A DNA stretch of 64,000 nucleotides from Bacteroidia bacterium (GCA_030426955.1 JAUHXS010000002.1:473829-537828); one strand, 5' to 3'. Positions 8,700-17,816 are shown, counted from the first letter of the stretch. Translations and numbers: made by a program. Notes: a model not told the origin generated them from the letters alone.

Positions 8700-9953
8700 A
8701 TGTCTAAGAAAACGCAACAAAATTGTTCGTTTTGTGGACGAGCTAAGGAGGATACCGAGATCCTTATTGCTGGCTTAGAAGGTCATATTTGTGAGCGATG
8801 CATAGGGCAGGCGCAGAAGATTATAAATGAAGAACTGGATGTTTCTTCTGTAGATTCTTCCGGCGATTTTTCGGAATCTGGTTCGTCTGATGAAATACTA
8901 AAACCTGCTGAGATTAAAGCACACCTTGATAAATATATCATCGGTCAAGACGAAGCAAAGAAGGTTTTATCTGTAGCAGTTTATAATCACTATAAAAGGT
9001 TAAATCAAGAGCAAGGTGACGATGAGGTTGAGATTGAAAAATCTAACATTTTATTAGTTGGTGAAACTGGTACTGGAAAAACATTATTAGCAAAGACCAT
9101 TGCAAAGTTTTTGAATGTTCCTTTTGCAATAGCTGATGCGACTGTTTTTACTGAAGCGGGCTATGTTGGAGAAGATGTAGAGAGTATCTTGTCAAGATTG
9201 CTTCAGGCATGTAATTATAATGTTCAACAAGCGGAGCGAGGTATTGTTTATATTGATGAGATCGATAAAGTTTCCCGAAAGTCAGACAACCCATCAATAA
9301 CTAGAGACGTCTCTGGTGAAGGTGTGCAGCAGGCTATGTTGAAGTTGCTAGAGGGAACGGAAGCAAGTGTGCCACCTCAAGGAGGTAGAAAGCATCCTGA
9401 ACAAAAGCTGGTTAAAATAAATACACAAAACATTTTATTCATTTGTGGAGGTGCTTTTGAAGGAATTGACAAAATTATAGGTAGGAGAGTACAGTCTAAT
9501 GTAATAGGTTTTGAAAGCAATACAGCAGGTGAGAAGCCTGACAAAGCAAATTTGTTGCAATATGTAAGTCATCAAGATGTACGTTCTTTTGGACTAATAC
9601 CAGAACTGATTGGTCGTCTGCCAGTATTAACTTTTCTACGACCGCTTACTAAAGATGTTCTGAAGCAGATCTTAACTGAACCCAAGAATGCCATTCTAAA
9701 GCAGTATAAGAAGCTCTTTGAAATGGAGGGAGTAGCTTTAGAGTTTGATGAAGATGTAATTGAATTCATTGTAGATCAAGCAATGGCATTAAAATTAGGC
9801 GCTAGAGGATTGAGGTCGATTTGTGAGGCGATTATGACAGATACCATGTATGAGATTCCATCAAAAAAAGATATTAAAACATATAAGTTGGAATTACTTG
9901 TTGCACAGCAAAAGCTTAGTAAATCCAATCTCAAGCAACTAAAAGTAGCTTAA
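8700..9953 (+). CDS. clpX: ATP-dependent Clp protease, ATP-binding subunit ClpX
   Basis: The AAA+ unfoldase of the ClpXP protease, 417 residues. The N-terminal zinc-binding domain has Cys9, Cys12, Cys31 and Cys34. The Walker A motif GETGTGKT is at 121-128, the pore loop GYVG at 154-157, Walker B IVYIDE at 182-187, the ClpP-docking IGF loop at 269-271 and the arginine finger in ELIGR near 306. All functional motifs are intact. The ATG follows the clpP stop by two bases, indicating translational coupling. Confidence 0.97.
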   Translation: MSKKTQQNCSFCGRAKEDTEILIAGLEGHICERCIGQAQKIINEELDVSSVDSSGDFSESGSSDEILKPAEIKAHLDKYIIGQDEAKKVLSVAVYNHYKRLNQEQGDDEVEIEKSNILLVGETGTGKTLLAKTIAKFLNVPFAIADATVFTEAGYVGEDVESILSRLLQACNYNVQQAERGIVYIDEIDKVSRKSDNPSITRDVSGEGVQQAMLKLLEGTEASVPPQGGRKHPEQKLVKINTQNILFICGGAFEGIDKIIGRRVQSNVIGFESNTAGEKPDKANLLQYVSHQDVRSFGLIPELIGRLPVLTFLRPLTKDVLKQILTEPKNAILKQYKKLFEMEGVALEFDEDVIEFIVDQAMALKLGARGLRSICEAIMTDTMYEIPSKKDIKTYKLELLVAQQKLSKSNLKQLKVA

Positions 9954-9996
9954 CCTAATTTCTATTTCATATATATGTAAATAATAATATTTTCTC

Positions 9997-10004
9997 TAAA
10001 TTTG
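9997..10004 (+). promoter_or_regulatory. -7 promoter box of the DksA-like gene
   Basis: TAAATTTG, a full match to TAnnTTTG, lies 19 bases before the ATG at 10024 and about 40 bases after the clpX stop. It gives the DksA-like gene its own promoter. Confidence 0.6.
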
Positions 10005-10023
10005 CATCACTAAAATATTAACC

Positions 10024-10404
10024 ATGGCGAAAGATTCAACAAGCTTAAGATATAGCGATAAAGATTTAGAAGAGTTTAAAGAGATTATTAACGCTAAATT
10101 GAAAGTATCAAGAGAAGATGTTGCTGAGTTAAAAGAGACGTTAGAGAATTCATCTGAAAATCCTGATAATCAGTCAGGTTGGAACTATGAAGATAGTACT
10201 GATCACTCAGAAAAAGAGCATTTGATTTCAATGATCGCAAGGCAAACTAAATTTATTAAGGGATTAGAAGATGCCTTGGTTAGAATTGAAAATAAGACTT
10301 ACGGCATTTGTAGACAAACAGGCAAGTTGATTGATAAAAAACGTTTAGCTGCAGTTCCTCATGCAACATTAAGCATTGAAGCTAAACTTGCAGATAACAA
10401 GTAA
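10024..10404 (+). CDS. TraR/DksA-family protein
   Basis: A 126-residue protein with an N-terminal helical coiled-coil region (LEEFKEIINAKLKVSREDVAELKETLEN) and a C-terminal signature YGICRQTGKLIDKKRL followed by AVPHATLSIEAK, which is the Bacteroidota form of the TraR/DksA zinc-finger domain. Only one cysteine of the usual four remains, so the finger probably folds without zinc, as in other DksA-like proteins with replaced cysteines. The family acts at the secondary channel of RNA polymerase; whether this member responds to ppGpp is inferred only. It has its own promoter and converges with trhO with only a few bases between stops. Confidence 0.88.
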   Translation: MAKDSTSLRYSDKDLEEFKEIINAKLKVSREDVAELKETLENSSENPDNQSGWNYEDSTDHSEKEHLISMIARQTKFIKGLEDALVRIENKTYGICRQTGKLIDKKRLAAVPHATLSIEAKLADNK

Positions 10405-10408
10405 GCTT

Positions 10409-11461
10409 TTAAGAATTATTATTTATTGAAAAAGGGCGTTTGAATTTTAACTTTTCAGATCGCCCTTTTTTAAATATATTTTGAACTTTCTTCCTTCCTT
10501 TTCTAAGCACTCTCTGTTCTTCAATAGGCAACTTGATGAAGTCATGGCATTCTTCAGAGCAACAACCAGAATGCTTTTTTGCACAATCTTCACATTGAAT
10601 AAATAATAAATGACACGCCTCGTTGGTGCAATTGGTATGTGTGTCGCAAGGTGCGCCACATTGATGACATTGACTAATTACTTCATCGCTTATTCGCTCT
10701 CCTAAACGTTCGTCAAAAACAAAATTTTTACCAATAAACTTATTTTTTAGTCCTTTCTTTTTGATATCGTGGGCATATTTAATGATACCTCCTTCCAACT
10801 GGTAGACATTTTTAAACCCTTTATGTTTAAAGTAGGCACTTGCTTTTTCGCATCTAATGCCTCCTGTGCAGTACATTACCAAAGGTTTATCTTTATTTTC
10901 TTCTAGCATATCCTCTATGATCGGCAGTGAGTCACGAAAAGTATCAACATCAGGACAAATAGCATTTTCAAAATGACCAACTTCCGTTTCGTAGTGATTT
11001 CGCATATCCACTAAAACAGTATCTTCTTGATCTGTTATTTCATTAAATGCCTCGGCACTAAGATGTTTGCCCTTTTTTGTTGCGTCAAAAGTATCATCAT
11101 TGAGGCCATCTGCAACGATTTTATCTCTGACTTTTATCTTTAGCTTATAAAACGATTTTCCATCATCTTCGACGGCAAGGTTTAGCCTAACACCATTTAA
11201 AAAACCAATAGCGTATAGGTTTTCTTTAAATGTTTCAAGCTTTTCTGTTAAAACGCTTACTTGTGCGTTAATGCCTTCCTTTGCCAGATACACTCTACCC
11301 AACACGCCTAGCTTTTCCCAACGTTCATAAAGTTCATCTCTAAAAGTATTTGGTTGAACAATATGATGGTATTGATAAAAGGAAATAGTCGTTCTTTTAC
11401 TACTGTCTTTTTGGATCTGATCCTTTAATATTTTTTTGTCGACTTTATTGTGGAGGGACAT
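10409..11461 (-). CDS. trhO: tRNA uridine(34) hydroxylase, rhodanese family
   Basis: TrhO (YceA) enzymes hydroxylate uridine 34 of tRNAs in the prephenate-independent, oxygen-dependent pathway to ho5U. The product is 350 residues, the usual length. The N-terminal acylphosphatase-like domain (about 23-120) contains [16 protein letters not shown]. The rhodanese domain (about 135-235) has the catalytic Cys198 in [12 protein letters not shown]. The Cys-rich tail (about 265-310: [18 protein letters not shown]) is typical. A TAAATTTG box lies only five bases before the ATG. The last codons overlap a strong inverted repeat that looks like the terminator of the convergent DksA-like gene. Confidence 0.93.
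   Translation of the reverse strand: MSLHNKVDKKILKDQIQKDSSKRTTISFYQYHHIVQPNTFRDELYERWEKLGVLGRVYLAKEGINAQVSVLTEKLETFKENLYAIGFLNGVRLNLAVEDDGKSFYKLKIKVRDKIVADGLNDDTFDATKKGKHLSAEAFNEITDQEDTVLVDMRNHYETEVGHFENAICPDVDTFRDSLPIIEDMLEENKDKPLVMYCTGGIRCEKASAYFKHKGFKNVYQLEGGIIKYAHDIKKKGLKNKFIGKNFVFDERLGERISDEVISQCHQCGAPCDTHTNCTNEACHLLFIQCEDCAKKHSGCCSEECHDFIKLPIEEQRVLRKGRKKVQNIFKKGRSEKLKFKRPFSINNNS
10429..10471 (+). terminator. Terminator of the DksA-like gene inside the trhO 3' end
   Basis: AAAAAGGGCG (10429-10438) and CGCCCTTTTT (10461-10470) form a perfect 10-bp stem, with the T run forming the 3' arm on the plus strand. The loop is 22 bases. The hairpin lies 25 bases after the DksA-like stop and within the last codons of trhO on the other strand. 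Confidence 0.65.
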
Positions 11462-11465
11462 GAAG

Positions 11466-11473
11466 CAAATTTA
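11466..11473 (-). promoter_or_regulatory. -7 promoter box of trhO
   Basis: On the minus strand TAAATTTG is followed by CTTC and then the trhO ATG. With a transcription start about 5-7 bases downstream of the box, the mRNA would begin at or beside the ATG, so it could be leaderless. A TTGGG element about 16 bases upstream may be the -33 box. Confidence 0.55.
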
Positions 11474-11742
11474 CGAAAGTTTAGCCCAAGTTGCACGATA
11501 GGAGGACACGAAGTGTCAAAACTATTGTGTTATCTGGAGTTACTCCGATTTAAAGTTTGTTGGAGAATACCTAATGATATTGACTTACAAACTTTTAACC
11601 GATTAAGTATTCTAATGCATAATTAGAGTTTGAAATAATAATCCATTGTTTAAATAATTCAAAAACAAATCAATATAAGTTTAGGTATTTCAAAATAAGT
11701 GATTAGCTTTATGGCTCATTATTTATTAAATTAATTTTTTTC

Positions 11743-11988
11743 ATGAATATTTTTGTAGCAAACTTAAACTATAAACTAGAAGAACAACATTTACACGATG
11801 CATTTGCAAAGTACGGTGAAGTAGAATCAGCTAAGATTATTACTGATAAATTTACTGGTAGATCTAAAGGATTTGGATTTGTAGAAATGCCTAATGAAGA
11901 AGAGGGTAATACTGCAATTGAAAGCCTTCATGATTATGAATTGCTTGGAAGAAATATGGTAGTTAGAAAGGCTAAACCAAGAGACTAA
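11743..11988 (+). CDS. Small RNA-recognition-motif (RRM) protein
   Basis: An 81-residue protein that is a single RRM. RNP2 is IFVANL (3-8) and RNP1 is KGFGFVEM (42-49), both with the aromatic residues that stack on RNA bases. The end (VVRKAKPRD) is a short basic tail. Such one-domain RRM proteins are abundant in Bacteroidota and act as RNA-binding regulators or chaperones; the targets of this one are not known. It is monocistronic, with about 280 bases of AT-rich upstream DNA and a strong terminator after its stop. Confidence 0.92.
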   Translation: MNIFVANLNYKLEEQHLHDAFAKYGEVESAKIITDKFTGRSKGFGFVEMPNEEEGNTAIESLHDYELLGRNMVVRKAKPRD

Positions 11989-12012
11989 TTATTTGAATTT
12001 TCTCAAGTTTTA

Positions 12013-12043
12013 AAAAGGGCTGCCAAAAGGTAGCCCTTTTTTT
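12013..12043 (+). terminator. Rho-independent terminator of the RRM gene
   Basis: AAAAGGGCTGCC and GGTAGCCCTTTT form a 12-bp stem with one G-T pair and an AAAA loop, followed by TTT. It lies 25 bases after the RRM stop and could also serve the convergent gene at 12054. Confidence 0.85.
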
Positions 12044-12053
12044 GTTGAAAAAT

Positions 12054-13526
12054 CTAGTTGTCATTATAGACCTTTAGTTTAAAAACTTTGATGCTACCTC
12101 GTGTCATGATAATATCATCTATATAAGGAGCTAGTTCTTCACTAGAGTTGATCTTTTCTGAGTCAGAATACATATACTTTATATTATGACTTTTGACCAT
12201 TTCATTAATCCACTCAGTTTTAAGATTGTCATCGTTGAAAACATATCCCATCTTATCTATTCTGTAGGAAAATATGTAGCTTGAAAGATCATTTAAAATG
12301 ATACAATGTTCACCATCTGGAACTGCACTTTTTAACTCTTCTGTATAAATAAATACATCTGGATTGAAGTATGACTTTTTAATACTCCACATTGGGATTG
12401 TGAAAAAGTAGGTATAAATAACACTTGTGAAACAGATTAACCCTAATAAATAAACTGATTTTTGTGAATATTTGATAAGCTGACGTATGCCCATACCAAC
12501 TATTATAAAAAGCCAAGGTAAAAAGGGAAGCATATAGTAGTCATGTATTTTATCAATAGTATTTAGTTGTAAAAAGAAGTATAAAAAAGTTATTCCTACT
12601 AAGCTGACAAGCCAAATTGTATTATGATTTTTTGATTTGACCCAGCTATATATACCTATGATAAATAAGGGTAATGCCGGTATTGATAATAATATGATTG
12701 GGAACATATAAGTAGCATGATACCATAGTATTCCAAGATACCTTTTATAATGAAACTCTTCAGCTACAACACCTTGTAATATTGGGTTCCCATGCCAAGT
12801 GGGCATTACCCATATATACCAAATGAGTGCTGGCGTTAAGATTACAAGTTGGGTTAATGCAAATTTCAAATTTTGGGAGGTTAGCCTTTGCTTTCTAAAG
12901 ATGCTCTTGATGAAATGTTGGATGCTAATAATGGAAAACATTAAAAATGGTAGCTTAGATAGCGTTGCAAGTAAAAGAAAAAGACTAGCCAATAATAATC
13001 TGGCGTTATTTTTAGTCTTGAAAAAAGTCAGTATAAAATATAAGTACCAAATACTACAACATAAGGCTAAGTTATCAGGTATCGGATTTATGGTATAGTA
13101 AAAAAAGACAGGAGAGTATTGAAATAGGACTGTAGTAAGCAAAGCTGTTGCTTTATTAGAAAAAATCTGTACTAAGGTCAGGAATATTCCTAGAGTGGAA
13201 AAAATACCAATAATAAAAACAAATAGCCGAACTACCTCAATTTTTTCTCCAAAGACTTTTTGAGCAGAGGCAATTGCCCATTGCATAATTGGAAACTCAT
13301 AGCGTAAAATATTCTCTTTTCCACCATTAAATGAATTGATTCTTGGATTTAAAATATTATAATCATGTCTAACAAAGTTTCTAACGTTCCACATCGTTTG
13401 AGATTGCCTCCAACAGTGAATGCCTTGTATATCTTTGTGAATATGTGGGATATGTTGAAAAAGACTGAGTAAGATAAAAGCACTTAATATCAATAATGAT
13501 TGAAAAAAAGTGATTTTAGAAAGCAT
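12054..13526 (-). CDS. Membrane glycosyltransferase, GT39/ArnT-like
   Basis: A 490-residue membrane protein with about ten hydrophobic helices. The first periplasmic loop after TM1 contains HCWRQSQTMWNVRNF and an ENILRYEFP segment, resembling the catalytic loop of C-type glycosyltransferases of the GT39/ArnT superfamily, which transfer sugars from polyprenyl-phosphate donors. A soluble C-terminal tail (about 395-490) lacks recognisable motifs. It is the last gene of a four-gene operon, four bases after the deacetylase-like gene, which suggests a role in cell-envelope glycan or lipid modification (inference). The exact donor and acceptor cannot be read. Confidence 0.75.
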   Translation of the reverse strand: MLSKITFFQSLLILSAFILLSLFQHIPHIHKDIQGIHCWRQSQTMWNVRNFVRHDYNILNPRINSFNGGKENILRYEFPIMQWAIASAQKVFGEKIEVVRLFVFIIGIFSTLGIFLTLVQIFSNKATALLTTVLFQYSPVFFYYTINPIPDNLALCCSIWYLYFILTFFKTKNNARLLLASLFLLLATLSKLPFLMFSIISIQHFIKSIFRKQRLTSQNLKFALTQLVILTPALIWYIWVMPTWHGNPILQGVVAEEFHYKRYLGILWYHATYMFPIILLSIPALPLFIIGIYSWVKSKNHNTIWLVSLVGITFLYFFLQLNTIDKIHDYYMLPFLPWLFIIVGMGIRQLIKYSQKSVYLLGLICFTSVIYTYFFTIPMWSIKKSYFNPDVFIYTEELKSAVPDGEHCIILNDLSSYIFSYRIDKMGYVFNDDNLKTEWINEMVKSHNIKYMYSDSEKINSSEELAPYIDDIIMTRGSIKVFKLKVYNDN

Positions 13527-13530
13527 TATT

Positions 13531-14838
13531 TTAGAGAGCTAATTTAATGATCTCTTCGTATAGCCATCTCCAACGCTTTCCTGCAGAAGTATCGCCTAGT
13601 GTATTGTTATGAAACAAAGTAGAGAATGTGGCATTAACCGATTTTACTGTTTCGATTATAGGCTTTGTAAGTTCTAAAGCTTCCTCTGGGGACACTTTTA
13701 AGTAAAACTGAAAAGTTGCATCCATAATCGAGAAAGGGTTTACTTTTAGGCTGGTTGGCATTTCTAAGTCTAAGTTGTAAAAGTAAAATGGCGTAGCAGT
13801 ACTTGCTCTAAATCCGATATTGGAAGCATAGCCCATTGAGAAATCTTCTAAAACATCTGAATGTAATAAATTTTGATAAGTCTTCGGAATTTCCAATTTC
13901 AAAAAGTGCTGCCTACTTTTCTTTGGTTCCCTTTTTAATATCTCAGACAACCTTTTAATTTCTTTAGTCAAAACTGTAAAGTCAGAATTTGATGCATAAG
14001 AAGGGTGTATGCCTATTTCTGCATAATCTGCTGTTGACTTAATGAGTTCTTGAAACTGGGGATCTCTGTAAGAAATGTTTTTATCATACTCTCCATAGTC
14101 GCCTACTAAAAAGAAATAAATGGGCTTGAGTTGATATTTGTTTTGCAAATTAAGTAGGTATTCATAACTGTCAAATGGGTCTTTTTGACTGTGCAAAAGC
14201 ACTTTGGTTCGCTCTGATATCTCTGTAACGTTTCCATCTAATAGTGCCTTGGCATAACCTCCAATATTCCTTACAATGCCTTTACTGCTATAGGCATAAG
14301 CACTATCAATATCATAAGTTGGACAAAAAGAGTAAGCTCTATCCTTGAACAGTCCTTTTGAGCGCGGATATGTACTTATAATAAGTTCTTTGATCTTAAG
14401 CGACCAAATATCAATAAGCGGTGTTTGTAGAAAATCATTTTTTATCGCCAGACTTTCTGCAGCAGGAAATCTACCTAATTGATCTTTATAGTGAGGTAGG
14501 TACTCTTCGTATCGTGTAATGAGGTAGAAGCTTGTAGCAAAAGGATCGTAGGGTAGTGCTGATTTGTCATTTGTTTTGAAAAAAGCTTTACCCTCTTTGG
14601 ATTCAAATACTTCAATGCTTTGTTCCTTCACCTTTTTTTCAAAAAGGAGAGGTGTGGCAAAGAAAAAAAGTTCGGTTCCTACGGGTTGGTTGGCATATGA
14701 TATTTTTACACCCGTTTCTTTTTTGAAACCCTTTTCATCAGAGGTAAGGGTATACTCAGACTGCAAAATACTTTTAAAAATTACATCAAAAGTATACCTT
14801 ATTCGATTGTTAACCTGAGGAACATAAATGCTGATCAT
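13531..14838 (-). CDS. Polysaccharide-deacetylase-like protein
   Basis: A cytosolic-type protein of 435 residues. The N-terminal ~160 residues (IYVPQVNNRIRYTFDVIF, YEEYLPHYKDQLGRFP) match the extra domain that precedes a NodB-like fold in a Bacteroidota family. The NodB-like part has the metal Asp motif YDIDSA (175-180) and a second motif IGIHPSYAS (275-283). RQHFLKLEIP follows. These agree with carbohydrate esterase family 4, although the classical TFDDG form is altered, so activity is not certain. Its ATG overlaps the stop of the upstream gene by one base, so translation is coupled. Confidence 0.75.
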   Translation of the reverse strand: MISIYVPQVNNRIRYTFDVIFKSILQSEYTLTSDEKGFKKETGVKISYANQPVGTELFFFATPLLFEKKVKEQSIEVFESKEGKAFFKTNDKSALPYDPFATSFYLITRYEEYLPHYKDQLGRFPAAESLAIKNDFLQTPLIDIWSLKIKELIISTYPRSKGLFKDRAYSFCPTYDIDSAYAYSSKGIVRNIGGYAKALLDGNVTEISERTKVLLHSQKDPFDSYEYLLNLQNKYQLKPIYFFLVGDYGEYDKNISYRDPQFQELIKSTADYAEIGIHPSYASNSDFTVLTKEIKRLSEILKREPKKSRQHFLKLEIPKTYQNLLHSDVLEDFSMGYASNIGFRASTATPFYFYNLDLEMPTSLKVNPFSIMDATFQFYLKVSPEEALELTKPIIETVKSVNATFSTLFHNNTLGDTSAGKRWRWLYEEIIKLAL

Positions 14839-15512
14839 TATTTATAAAAGCATTCTTCTTTTAAGTACTTGGTTTTTAATAAAGGGCATATTTTATAGCG
14901 CTCATCTCTAGTATCGTTATAAAGAGCCAATAGCGTTTCATAAACGTCTTTTATGCCTATCTTATCTGCCCATTCAAATGGTCCTTGTGGATAGTTTGTG
15001 CCAAGTTTCATGCCAAGATCTATATCTTCTATGGAAGCTGTTCCTTCTTGTAGTGTATAACAAGCCTCATTTATTATCATAAGTACCACTCTCGGCGTAA
15101 TCATGCCAACTCTATCTTTTATTAACAAAATATCTACATCAATTGATTTAAAAACTTCTTCAATCGCACTTTTGTCCTTGTCATTATATAACCCTATTTC
15201 TAAAGCATTTCTATTGATAAAAGTAGGTAAGCAATTCATGCCAACAAAAGTAGATTTCATTTCAAAACCAGATAGCATAGATGCTAATTGTCTTTTTACA
15301 GAACACCCAACAATAATTTTATTTTCTAATGTTGTATATGTTTCAATTCGATTCGGGTTGTCGTCAAGGTTTAAATCGAATATTATATCTGCTGAAGGGA
15401 GATTGCTTGCAGCATTTTCATCTAACGATTCATGACAATTCAAATCTAAATCTGTAAACCGTGCTTTTAACTCTTCTGCTCGTTTTGTATCGCCAATAAG
15501 GACTATGTTCAT
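14838..15512 (-). CDS. Short 3-hydroxyacyl-CoA dehydrogenase-like protein
   Basis: A 224-residue protein whose C-terminal half (from RVGMITPRVVLMIINEACYTL to FEWADKIG) is a clear 3-hydroxyacyl-CoA dehydrogenase C-terminal domain, including the substrate-side NEA motif and the GTNYPQGPFEWAD element. The N-terminal half is a shortened Rossmann-like segment whose first turn reads IGDTKRAEEL instead of GxGxxG, so NAD binding may be weak or lost. It lies two bases after the HD-phosphodiesterase gene and overlaps the next gene by one base. Its pairing with envelope genes is unexpected for a beta-oxidation enzyme. Confidence 0.75.
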   Translation of the reverse strand: MNIVLIGDTKRAEELKARFTDLDLNCHESLDENAASNLPSADIIFDLNLDDNPNRIETYTTLENKIIVGCSVKRQLASMLSGFEMKSTFVGMNCLPTFINRNALEIGLYNDKDKSAIEEVFKSIDVDILLIKDRVGMITPRVVLMIINEACYTLQEGTASIEDIDLGMKLGTNYPQGPFEWADKIGIKDVYETLLALYNDTRDERYKICPLLKTKYLKEECFYK

Positions 15513-15514
15513 GC

Positions 15515-17593
15515 TTATTTGGTTTGTTCAGGATAAGCAATCCTGACGTGATAAATATTTTTAACCATGTGCTTAAAAGTCTTTTTAATCATGGTAATAT
15601 CTTTAAAGGTTATATCGCAGTTGGCAAACTGATTACTCTCCATTTGATGATTGATAATATTTTCAATCAGCTTATCAATATCTTCAGCTGCGGGGTTTTT
15701 TAGACTTTTAGAAGCTGCTTCTACGGCATCCGACATCATTAATATGGCAGTTTCCTTAGAAAATGGAGCGGGACCTGGGTATCTAAATCTATCTTCATCA
15801 ACTGACTTTTCTGGAAAGTTTTTAAGATGAGATCGGTAAAAGTATTCAACACGCATGGTACCATGATGTGTACGGATAAAATCAATGATAGCACCTGGAA
15901 GTCGATATTTTTTTGCCAGGTCAATGCCATCTCGTACATGTTTGATGATTATTTGGGCACTTTCCTCAAACTGTAAGTCATCATGAGGATTACTCTCTGT
16001 ATTTTGATTCTCTATAAAATAAATGGCATTATTCATTTTGCCTATATCATGATATAGGGCTGCCACTTTTACTAGCATAGCGTTGGCGCCCACTTCATTG
16101 GCAGCAGCTTCTGCTAAATTACTAACTTGTAAAGAGTGCTGAAATGTTCCTGGAGCTTTGATAGACAGTTGCTTTAAAAGTGGCTTGTTTAAATCTGCCA
16201 ACTCAACTAATGTGATTTCAGAAATTAAACCAAATGCTCTCTCGAAAATGGGAATAAGTGGATATGCCAACAACACAAGAAGTACATTTACTCCTAGCCA
16301 AGCATAGTCACCCCACATAATGGCATCAAAAGTGCCTTTTTGTATTAATGTTAAGGCAAAGTATCCAGTCACGTATGTTAAAAGAACCAATGCCGCAGAA
16401 ACAAAAAATTGAGACCAATATCTTGCATTAATATTAGCAAAAAGTGCAGCCATTCCTGCAATAAGGTGTAAGAATAAAAAGCTGAATTTTTCAGGTAGAA
16501 TAAAGCCCGCAATTAGTACGATGATAATATGGGTAAACAATGCTAGGCGTGCGCCGAAGAAGGTTCTCAATACAATAGGTACAATGCAAAATGGTAATAC
16601 ATAGTAACTCGGTAAGTTGGCTTCCACTGCCCAATGAAAAGTATAAGACATCAGTAAAATGAGTAATAAAACAAAGCTTAAGTCTTTAACACTTAAGAAT
16701 AACTCTTTATAAAAAAGGTAAATAAACAAGGTGTAAAATGTAATAACCAGAGCAATCAATATAAAATAGCCGAATGCAATAGTTTTATTAGTGTCTTCTC
16801 CTGTAATGCTTTTGGTGTATTCTGCTTTAAACGATTGTAGAATGGCGTACCTTGACTTATCTACAATTACTCCTTTGGAGATAATACTTTCTCCTTCTTG
16901 AACAACGCCTCTAGTAGTTGATATGTTGTCAATGGCCTCATTTTTAATGTCCTCTGTCGTTTTTTTGTCGTAAGTGATGTTGTATGTTATCGCATTTTCT
17001 ATAATTGGAATGAGAAAGTCAGCATCTAGTTCTTTGGAACTGTTTAAACTGTCAATTACTATTTGATAGGCATCTTTTATCGTGTAAAAGCTTTTTAGAT
17101 ATACTGATTCTGCTATGTTGTTTCTTAAAAGGTTGATTTTTAAGTTATCTCCTTCACGATGAATTGGAGCAACTTTTATGAGACCTTTATTATATAAAAG
17201 CTCAAGTAGTTCAATACCTTTTGTTACATGGTTCGTGGAATCTTCAAGGCTGAAGTTCAATGAGTCTCGCAATGCCTGAAACTGGTTATTGAAAGATTGA
17301 GTAAACTTCAACTGATTTTCCTCTGCAATCTCTTTTTTATATGAATAGTAAGGTGTAATAGAAGATAGTACTTCAGCTTTTTCAGCTTCCAGATTTTCAG
17401 GCGTTTTTTGAATAGCAAAGTTAAATGGTGCAATTAAGTTTTTGTGTTTCCAGGGTTTTCCTAGGCTAAATTCGTACTCAAATTCGCCAACTTTAGGTAT
17501 CCAATTGGTAATAACTAGTGCCGTTAACAACAATAATAGATATCTGAGAATATCTTGATGGCGATTGATAAAAAAAGAAGAAATTTTTTTCAA
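15515..17593 (-). CDS. 7TM-HD (PgpH-like) cyclic-dinucleotide phosphodiesterase
   Basis: A membrane receptor with an extracytoplasmic 7TMR-HDED domain (about 45-265), a block of seven transmembrane helices (about 270-450) and a cytoplasmic HD domain. Catalytic residues include the His in TFQHSLQ, the HD pair in YHDIGK (about 515-516) and the later EESAQIIIKHV and RTHHGT motifs. PgpH homologues hydrolyse c-di-AMP; this substrate is inferred. The start is uncertain: an upstream TTG at 17653 adds 20 residues, but a TATTTTTG box (17629-17622) lies inside that extension, so TTG 17593 just before LKKISSFFINRHQDI is preferred. It heads the four-gene operon down to 12054. Confidence 0.88.
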   Translation of the reverse strand: MKKISSFFINRHQDILRYLLLLLTALVITNWIPKVGEFEYEFSLGKPWKHKNLIAPFNFAIQKTPENLEAEKAEVLSSITPYYSYKKEIAEENQLKFTQSFNNQFQALRDSLNFSLEDSTNHVTKGIELLELLYNKGLIKVAPIHREGDNLKINLLRNNIAESVYLKSFYTIKDAYQIVIDSLNSSKELDADFLIPIIENAITYNITYDKKTTEDIKNEAIDNISTTRGVVQEGESIISKGVIVDKSRYAILQSFKAEYTKSITGEDTNKTIAFGYFILIALVITFYTLFIYLFYKELFLSVKDLSFVLLLILLMSYTFHWAVEANLPSYYVLPFCIVPIVLRTFFGARLALFTHIIIVLIAGFILPEKFSFLFLHLIAGMAALFANINARYWSQFFVSAALVLLTYVTGYFALTLIQKGTFDAIMWGDYAWLGVNVLLVLLAYPLIPIFERAFGLISEITLVELADLNKPLLKQLSIKAPGTFQHSLQVSNLAEAAANEVGANAMLVKVAALYHDIGKMNNAIYFIENQNTESNPHDDLQFEESAQIIIKHVRDGIDLAKKYRLPGAIIDFIRTHHGTMRVEYFYRSHLKNFPEKSVDEDRFRYPGPAPFSKETAILMMSDAVEAASKSLKNPAAEDIDKLIENIINHQMESNQFANCDITFKDITMIKKTFKHMVKNIYHVRIAYPEQTK

Positions 17594-17621
17594 CGTTGCT
17601 ATTTTTGAAAAGATTCGAAGA

Positions 17622-17629
17622 CAAAAATA
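17622..17629 (-). promoter_or_regulatory. -7 box inside the 5' end of the HD-phosphodiesterase reading frame
   Basis: On the minus strand TATTTTTG fits TAnnTTTG and lies about 28 bases before the preferred TTG start at 17593. A second TATTTTTG is at 17668-17661. Confidence 0.5.
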
Positions 17630-17660
17630 CCGTATTGAACCGTGATTATGCAATAGAAGT

Positions 17661-17668
17661 CAAAAATA
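17661..17668 (-). promoter_or_regulatory. Second -7 box upstream of the HD-phosphodiesterase gene
   Basis: TATTTTTG on the minus strand, eight bases before the alternative TTG start at 17653. If it is the promoter, that TTG would be practically leaderless. Confidence 0.35.
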
Positions 17669-17693
17669 ATATATTCTATTGCATTAACGCGAG

Positions 17694-17804
17694 TTAACCC
17701 CGATATAGAAATTCACCATTGTGGTTATAATCAAAATGGTTGAAGTTCTCTATCGCTATACATCGGAAAAATATTTATTTTTCTGATGTATAGGTCGGGT
17801 TAAA
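17694..17804. other. Folded three-way-junction element
   Basis: TTAACCCCGA at the left end pairs with TCGGGTTAA at the right end with one bulge. Between them are two hairpins. The first (17702-17754) pairs GATATAGAA...TTCACCATT with AATGGTTGAA...TTCTCTATC. The second (17756-17793) has a 17-bp stem, CTATACATCGGAAAAAT with ATTTTTCTGATGTATAG, with one G-T pair and an ATTT loop. It lies between divergent genes, ending five bases before the thiolase -7 box. Confidence 0.7.
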
Positions 17805-17808
17805 AACT

Positions 17809-17816
17809 TATTTTTG
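17809..17816 (+). promoter_or_regulatory. -7 promoter box of the thiolase gene
   Basis: TATTTTTG, 39 bases before the ATG at 17856 and directly after the folded element, so that the element would overlap the -33 region and could influence promoter access. Confidence 0.6.

Noticed and set aside
17694..17804. Known riboswitch (for example c-di-AMP ydaO type) at the thiolase gene
   Set aside because: The hairpins are simple A/T-rich palindromes and none of the conserved riboswitch core sequences is visible; kept as an unexplained element.
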